Positions 56,551 through 61,262 of a DNA stretch of 61,262 nucleotides are shown here, in pieces. Under the pieces are notes generated by a model. That model searched no databases, was not told the origin of the DNA, and saw nothing but the letters and a program-made list of their open reading frames with translations. Within the stretch, counting starts at the first letter, position 1, and every line of letters begins with the position of its first letter. The stretch is from Clostridiales bacterium (GTDB taxonomy: Bacteria; Bacillota; Clostridia; Oscillospirales; Acutalibacteraceae), in the NCBI GenBank assembly GCA_022800315.1, contig JAAWQC010000012.1, positions 1 to 61,262 of the forward strand, in the 5' to 3' direction. Position numbers and translations under genes: made by a program.

Positions 56551-56588
56551 TCGACCCTCCCCGAATACTTCTTCCACAAGGGCATAAA

Positions 56589-56632
56589 AAAAGCCAATGC
56601 CCCTGTGATCAACATCACAGAAGTCATCAGCT
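56589..56632 (-). terminator. Riboswitch-linked intrinsic terminator
   Basis: On the minus strand AGC-ATG-CTGTGAT pairs with ATCACAG-CAT-GCT and is followed by seven T. The left arm contains the 3' end of the aptamer, so aptamer folding and terminator folding exclude each other. Confidence 0.72.
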
Positions 56633-56683
56633 TTAAAAGCGGTTCAGGCTGGACGCCTGGGGAGAACTTCATTCCCCGGTTTG
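56618..56683 (-). promoter_or_regulatory. Fluoride riboswitch (crcB motif)
   Basis: The transcript contains GGGGAATGAAGTTCTCCCC (56677-56659), AACCGC and GCTGATGACTTCTGTG, the conserved pieces of the fluoride aptamer in the correct order and spacing. Transcription should start near 56683. Confidence 0.88.
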
Positions 56684-56689
56684 TGCCTT

Positions 56690-56719
56690 ATTATATACGC
56701 CTTGAGGTGCTTTTGTCAA
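56690..56719 (-). promoter_or_regulatory. Promoter of the fluoride-controlled antiporter gene
   Basis: TTGACA (56719-56714) and TATAAT (56695-56690) on the minus strand are both consensus hexamers with an 18-base spacer. Confidence 0.8.
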
Positions 56720-56738
56720 TGACGAAACAGGCATGTGC

Positions 56739-56784
56739 CAAACGGGAAAAGGGCAGACTGACAGGTCTGCCCTTTTCCCGTTTG
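56739..56784. terminator. Hairpin terminator upstream of the antiporter control region
   Basis: A perfect 20-base-pair stem around a six-base loop closes the leftward leucine-rich gene and isolates the fluoride promoter. Confidence 0.82.
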
Positions 56785-56837
56785 TTTATTCGTATTTTAT
56801 ATGGATTAAGGGGAGCTTTCACAGTCTCATGGCGTCA

Positions 56838-57842
56838 TTACCACGTCTGGGTTTTATATCCGTTCCATTCAGGTGTGGTGAAGCCCTTGGCGCCGCTGTG
56901 ATAGTAAATGGTGTAATCCACATCGACGGCCGTCAGCCGTGGGTCGGAGTGGATGTAATTTTCGGGGGCGTCCCCCTCGAATTTTACGCTTTTCAGCGTG
57001 TTGCAGCCGCTGAACGTGCGCTCGTTGATATTTTTTACCGACGCGGGGATGACGACTTCGGTGAGCTTGGACTGGCCGCCCAGCGATAAGGTATCCAGCG
57101 TAACCAGCCCTTCGTTGAGGGTGATGGAGGTCAGGTTCGGGCAGGCACCGAACGCTCCTTCTCCTACTTCTCTCATACTTGCCGGTAAAACCACATTTGT
57201 TACTCCTGAACAGGCAAAAGCCTCAGAACCAATTGATTGGAGGCCCTCTTCTAATTCAATTTCCTCAATATTGGTACAGCCCCAAAAAACTTTCTGCCCC
57301 CAATTGGTAACGGATTTAGGTATCTTTATTTTGGTCAATGATGTACATTTTTCAAAAGCTAATGCCTTTAATTCTGTAAGTGTTTCGGGCAGAGTAATAT
57401 TGGTTAGCGTGATACAGCCACTAAAGGCTGCATTTTGAATAGACGTTAAGCGTGGCGGCAGATCAACAGTGGTTAGAGATTGACAGTCTCTAAACGCTTG
57501 GTTTTCAATAATAGTAACACCTCCCGGTATCTTTACAGAAATCAAATTTTGTTTACGTGCAAAAACATCTCTGCCTATCTGGGTTACGGCTTTGCCATCG
57601 ATGCTTTCAGGTATCACGAGGTTGATATCATTGCCAGTATATTTCGAGATAGTAATGCCACTATTAGAATTTTCGATGTATTCAAAATCACCGACCGGGC
57701 TTACCTGTTCCGACGATCCGCTGTTTTGTGTGATGCCGCTGCTGTCCGACGGGACGTCATTGGGCGGATTTCCACCGCATCCGGCCAGAGAGCATATCAT
57801 TGCCGCACAAAGGGCACATAACAGTGGCGCGTTTTTTTTCAT
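56838..57842 (-). CDS. BspA-type leucine-rich repeat lipoprotein, copy 1
   Basis: The product is 334 residues from ATG 57842. A lipoprotein signal ends at LAGCGG (Cys23), followed by a Ser/Pro-rich linker and LRR_5 repeats of about 23 residues (I--G-F--C--L-TI-LP pattern) from about residue 80 to 285, and a short C-terminal domain. BspA-like repeats mediate binding to host or neighbour cells. It is a near-twin of the gene at 58050-59054; the beginnings and ends are almost identical while the middle repeats differ. GGAGGAG precedes the start. Confidence 0.9.
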   Translation of the reverse strand: MKKNAPLLCALCAAMICSLAGCGGNPPNDVPSDSSGITQNSGSSEQVSPVGDFEYIENSNSGITISKYTGNDINLVIPESIDGKAVTQIGRDVFARKQNLISVKIPGGVTIIENQAFRDCQSLTTVDLPPRLTSIQNAAFSGCITLTNITLPETLTELKALAFEKCTSLTKIKIPKSVTNWGQKVFWGCTNIEEIELEEGLQSIGSEAFACSGVTNVVLPASMREVGEGAFGACPNLTSITLNEGLVTLDTLSLGGQSKLTEVVIPASVKNINERTFSGCNTLKSVKFEGDAPENYIHSDPRLTAVDVDYTIYYHSGAKGFTTPEWNGYKTQTW

Positions 57843-57950
57843 AGTTGGGTACTCCTCCATGAATTGACTATTCCTTACAATCAGTATAATACACTTTACT
57901 ATTTTTGTAAATGAGCGGTACACCATCAATTCAAGAATGTTCAGTCGACC

Positions 57951-57997
57951 AAAACAGCCAGCCCGCAGGTTCCATGATGAAACCTGCGGGCTGGCTG
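57951..57997 (-). terminator. Intrinsic terminator of leucine-rich copy 2
   Basis: CAGCCAGCCCGCAGGTT and its complement form a 17-base-pair stem followed by TTTT on the minus strand. Confidence 0.88.
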
Positions 57998-58049
57998 CGC
58001 GTTGCTTATTGAACTATTGGCTATTTGTTTTCAAGTTATAGGATAGATA

Positions 58050-59054
58050 TTACCACGTCTGGGTTTTATATCCGTTCCATTCAGGTGTGGTGAAGCCCTT
58101 GGCGCCGCTGTGATAGTAAATGGTGTAATCCACATCGACGGCCGTAATCCGCGGGTCGGAGTGTATATAATTCTCGGGGGCGTCCCCCTCAAATTTCACA
58201 CTCTTTAACGAGCTGCAGCCGCTGAAGGTGCGCTCGTTGATATTTTTTACCGACGCGGGAATGACGACTTCGGTGAGCTTGGATTGGCCGCCCAGCGATA
58301 AGGTATCCAGCGTAACCAGCCCTTCGTTGAGGGTGATGGAGGTCAGATTGGGGCAGGCACCGAACGCCCCTTCTCCTACTTCTCTCATACTAGCCGGTAA
58401 AACCACATTTGCTACTCCTGTATTGGCAAAAGCACCATAACCAATAGTCTGGAGGCCCTCTTCCAATTCAATTTCCTTGATACCGGTACAACTCAGAAAA
58501 ACTTGTTGTCCCCAAATGGTAACGGTCTTAGGAATTTTAATTTTAGTTAACGAAGAACATTTTTCGAATGCCATTTGGGCTATTTCGGTCAATGTTTCAG
58601 GCAGAGTAATATCAGTAAGTTTGGAGCAGCCGCTAAAAGCAGCATTTTTAATGGAAGTCAAACGGGGAGGAATATTAACAGTCGTTAGAGCTAGACAATC
58701 CTTAAATGCTCCAAATTCAATAACGGTGACAGTGTCGGGTATTTTGACGGAAACAAGGTTTTGCTTGTGCGCAAAAATATTTTTGCCTATCTGGGTTACG
58801 TCTTTTCCGTCGATTTTTTCAGGAATTAAGACATCGGTATCGTTACCGGTATATTTCGAAATGGTTATCCCGTTATCCGAATTTCCAGTGTATTCAAAAT
58901 CACCGACCGGGCTTGCCTGTTCCGACGGTCCGCTGTTTTGTGTGATGCCGCTGCTGTCCGACGGGACGTCATTGGGCGGATTTCCACCGCATCCAGCCAG
59001 AGAGCATAACAAAGCCGCACAAAGGGTAAATAACAGTGGCGTGTTTTTTTTCAT
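58050..59054 (-). CDS. BspA-type leucine-rich repeat lipoprotein, copy 2
   Basis: The 334-residue product has the same layout as the neighbour at 56838-57842: lipobox LAGC, the linker SGITQNSGPSEQASPVGDFEY, LRR_5 repeats, and the same C-terminus with HSDPRITAVDVDYTIYYHSG. The middle repeats have diverged, as expected for a tandem duplication followed by gene conversion at the ends. The upstream region and ribosome site (GGAGGAGTACCC) are almost the same in both copies, so they are probably expressed alike but from separate promoters. Confidence 0.9.
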   Translation of the reverse strand: MKKNTPLLFTLCAALLCSLAGCGGNPPNDVPSDSSGITQNSGPSEQASPVGDFEYTGNSDNGITISKYTGNDTDVLIPEKIDGKDVTQIGKNIFAHKQNLVSVKIPDTVTVIEFGAFKDCLALTTVNIPPRLTSIKNAAFSGCSKLTDITLPETLTEIAQMAFEKCSSLTKIKIPKTVTIWGQQVFLSCTGIKEIELEEGLQTIGYGAFANTGVANVVLPASMREVGEGAFGACPNLTSITLNEGLVTLDTLSLGGQSKLTEVVIPASVKNINERTFSGCSSLKSVKFEGDAPENYIHSDPRITAVDVDYTIYYHSGAKGFTTPEWNGYKTQTW

Positions 59055-59196
59055 TGTTGGGTACTCCTCCTGTAAATTGTATACTATTTCCAGTAAGTAT
59101 AATACAGTTTACTAAAATTGTAAATCCTTTGTTCTCCTTTATTGTATATGCAACCGGTTCACGGTACGATTCACATATTAAGCTGCTTCTTATTTT

Positions 59197-59250
59197 TAAA
59201 AAAATAAGGGACTGCCGTAAACCACTCAATGTGCTTTTACGACAGTCCCT
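59197..59250 (-). terminator. Intrinsic terminator of the BIG2 gene
   Basis: AGGGACTG-CGTAAA and TTTACG-CAGTCCCT pair with one mismatch per arm, followed on the minus strand by a run of T. Confidence 0.82.
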
Positions 59251-59299
59251 ATGGCAAAGTGAAGTATATTTCGGCGAGTTTCTCTACGTCGTTGACAGA

Positions 59300-61262
59300 T
59301 TATTTGGCAGCTTTCTTAATGATCTCCTCAATCGGTACACTGGATCCATTGACTTCAAAGTAAGATTTATAACCCTGCTCGTTTACTTTAAAATAAATGT
59401 CGATATCACCCAGATTCGGCGGTGAAAATGTTTCCAGAACTCCATTGATTATATCGATTTTATCGAAAAGACTAGACGCCCAACCGAACATTTCAGAAAG
59501 AGCTGCGTTATTCTCATTAAGATAATCTTCTACAAAATCAGTAGCGACATCTGTTAAGATATTTGTAACTGACCCGGCAAAGAATAATGCATTGATGATT
59601 TGTGCGGTTAATTGCGCGTTTGCAAAATAAGTCGAAAATATACTCTCGATATTTCCAAAAATCACTGATGCAACTGGTATCACAACATTCAGCACTAACT
59701 CAATCACAGTAAATTTGTCATAAATAGGATGTGACCCAAATATTATTTCTGCGTCAGAAAAAACAGAATTACGGAAATCACGTTCTATTGTACCTGAATT
59801 ATCAAAATAAACAACTGAATCATCGGGCATTATTTTAAAAAATCTCGGCCTTTGTCCATAGATCGCCTGAAAAACGTTATCCTTAAAGAACAGACTGTCT
59901 ATAAGATCATGTTTATAGGCATAATTAAGTAAATAATATGCTACTCCATATGGGTCAAATAGATAGACAAAACCCAACTGTCTTTCCGTAAATTCGATTT
60001 CGGCATTGGCATTTACTCTATCCCAAACATCTTGGGGTGCTACATGGCCTTCGTTTGCCAAATCAAAGCTGATATTTTTCCAAACCAGCCCGGTGGCAAA
60101 GCGAATTTCGAAATTACGGCCGTCTTTCACGATATTCACTTTTTCCTTTTGATCCACCGTAACGGTGCAATAGCCACGCTGCCCGCCTTTGTCCTGTGAA
60201 ATGGCATAGATTTTGGTCGTGCCGGGATTCTGTGCCAAAACCATCCCGGTCGCAGGGTTGACGGTTGCGATGCTGGCGTCATTGCTGTTCCAGACGATTC
60301 GTCTGTCGGTGGCGTCCGGCGGGCAGATGGTTTTCTGCAAGATCACCGATTCTCCCTGATACAGCAGTTTACTCGAGGGGGAAACGATCACCGAGCTGAC
60401 GAGGACATCCCCGGTTACCGTGACAGTGCAGCAATCCTGTACGCCGCTGCCGTCTGTGGCGGCGGCAGTAATGGTCGCCGTTCCCTCTTTTAAAGCACAC
60501 ACCACGCCGTTGTTTACGGTCGCGACGTTGGTGTTGCTGCTCCACCAGGAAACGCTTCTGTTCGCGGCGTTGACGGGACAAACGGTAGCGGACAGCGTGT
60601 ACCGCGTGTTTTCCTCCAAGCCCAGGCAAGTTCTGTTCAAGGTGACCGAGCTGACCTTGACCGTCTGGCTGACCGTGACCGAGCAGCAGTCGGCGTGGCC
60701 GCTGCCATCCTTGGCGGTGGCCCGGATGGTGGCAGACCCGCTTCCCCTGCCGATGACCAGGCCGCTGTCGGGATTCACGGTGGCCACATTGGTGTTGCTG
60801 GAGGTCCAGCAGACCGACCTGTTTTCTGCGCCTTCGGGGCAAACCGTGGCCCTGGCGGTAAACGATTCCCCAACGGCAATCTGTCTTGACGACGGGCTGA
60901 CCGATACCGAGCTGACCAATACCGTGTCCTTTTTCACCGTGACTCGGCAGCAGTCCCGTTTGCCGGTGCCGTCGTTGGCCATTGCCGTGATGGTGGCCGT
61001 GCCGGGGCGTAGGGCGCATACCCTGCCGCCGCTGACGGTGGCTACGCTCTCATCGCTGGAGCTCCAGAGGATTTTACGGCTGCTGGCGTTGAGAGGGCAC
61101 ACCGTCGCCGTCAGGGTAAAGCTGGTATTGGGATTCATAGTGCGCGAAGAGACATCCAGCTCCACCGAAGTCACGTTGATCTTGGGGGTAACCGTGACGG
61201 TACAGGAACCGTAAACCATGCTGCCGTCACGGGCAACGGCGGAGATTCTGGTGGTTCCTCTT
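59300..61262 (-). CDS. BIG2 (bacterial Ig-like) domain surface protein, 5' end outside the window
   Basis: The frame is open to the window edge, so the N-terminus is missing. At least four complete BIG2 domains of about 83 residues follow in tandem (pattern VTSV-L---S--L--G--F-LTATVCP, then W-SS---VATV--G-V-A---GTATI-A---DG--...C-VTV), each with a Cys pair near its end. After them about 300 residues form a domain with long hydrophobic stretches (VLNVVIPVASVIFGNIESIF) that I do not recognise. The protein is probably exported and anchored to the wall or membrane. It reads leftward toward the BspA-type genes. Confidence 0.85.
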   Translation of the reverse strand, partial: RGTTRISAVARDGSMVYGSCTVTVTPKINVTSVELDVSSRTMNPNTSFTLTATVCPLNASSRKILWSSSDESVATVSGGRVCALRPGTATITAMANDGTGKRDCCRVTVKKDTVLVSSVSVSPSSRQIAVGESFTARATVCPEGAENRSVCWTSSNTNVATVNPDSGLVIGRGSGSATIRATAKDGSGHADCCSVTVSQTVKVSSVTLNRTCLGLEENTRYTLSATVCPVNAANRSVSWWSSNTNVATVNNGVVCALKEGTATITAAATDGSGVQDCCTVTVTGDVLVSSVIVSPSSKLLYQGESVILQKTICPPDATDRRIVWNSNDASIATVNPATGMVLAQNPGTTKIYAISQDKGGQRGYCTVTVDQKEKVNIVKDGRNFEIRFATGLVWKNISFDLANEGHVAPQDVWDRVNANAEIEFTERQLGFVYLFDPYGVAYYLLNYAYKHDLIDSLFFKDNVFQAIYGQRPRFFKIMPDDSVVYFDNSGTIERDFRNSVFSDAEIIFGSHPIYDKFTVIELVLNVVIPVASVIFGNIESIFSTYFANAQLTAQIINALFFAGSVTNILTDVATDFVEDYLNENNAALSEMFGWASSLFDKIDIINGVLETFSPPNLGDIDIYFKVNEQGYKSYFEVNGSSVPIEEIIKKAAK

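Overview
The window comes from the chromosome of a Gram-positive, endospore-forming Clostridia-type bacterium, most likely a gut Oscillospiraceae/Ruminococcaceae relative. The evidence is strong AGGAGG-type ribosome sites with frequent GTG/TTG starts, a dgt-dnaG-rpoD group, the spoIIAA-spoIIAB-sigF sporulation operon, a BclA-like collagenous spore-surface protein, and a TnpW/TnpX-type recombinase element. The assignment is by gene content only; no 16S rRNA is present.

Region 1 (1-12,150) is GC-rich core chromosome: a cyclase-family hydrolase, a zinc-ribbon membrane protein, a broken barnase toxin followed by two intact barstar immunity genes, asnA, mutY, an SDR reductase, rpmE, a YigZ-family gene, dgt, dnaG, rpoD, an Rrf2 regulator and tRNA-Leu(GAG) behind a consensus promoter.

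Region 2 (12,185-22,950) is AT-richer and looks acquired. It holds a decaying RiPP-type peptide cluster: a BtrH-like protein, a transglutaminase-like protein, a remnant resembling the start of a radical SAM peptide maturase fused to a Cys-rich peptide tail, two exporter-type ABC ATPases, and a frameshifted subtilase joined to a peptide-maturation P-loop domain. A cupin, a frameshifted AAA ATPase and a His-rich protein follow.

Region 3 (23,100-30,200) is a type I restriction-modification operon read leftward: small HTH regulator, hsdM, small Cys protein, hsdS, hsdR. The hsdS carries three target-recognition domains, 17 GACA tetranucleotide repeats before the third, and three 12-bp repeats coding TAEL, as in the EcoR124 family.

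Region 4 (30,200-37,610) is a compact mobile element: a degenerate repeat array, a frameshifted primase/helicase, four small genes, a lone HK97-type major capsid gene inside a cassette bordered by inverted repeats, a TnpW-like gene and a large serine recombinase interrupted by an amber codon.

Region 5 (37,700-61,262) returns to GC-rich chromosome: glycerate kinase, regulators, a methyltransferase, a BilS-like flavodoxin, an ImmA-like protein with a lost zinc motif, an AraC regulator, a GH10-like protein, a secreted phosphodiester glycosidase, folC, the spoIIA operon, a lipoprotein, two tRNA genes, an IS200-like remnant, the BclA-like gene, a cation:proton antiporter under a fluoride riboswitch, two BspA-type leucine-rich lipoproteins and a partial BIG2 surface protein.

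Several genes in the acquired regions carry single frameshifts or stops (barnase, subtilase, AAA ATPase, primase, recombinase), so the inserts appear to be decaying while the type I RM operon looks intact and potentially phase-variable.
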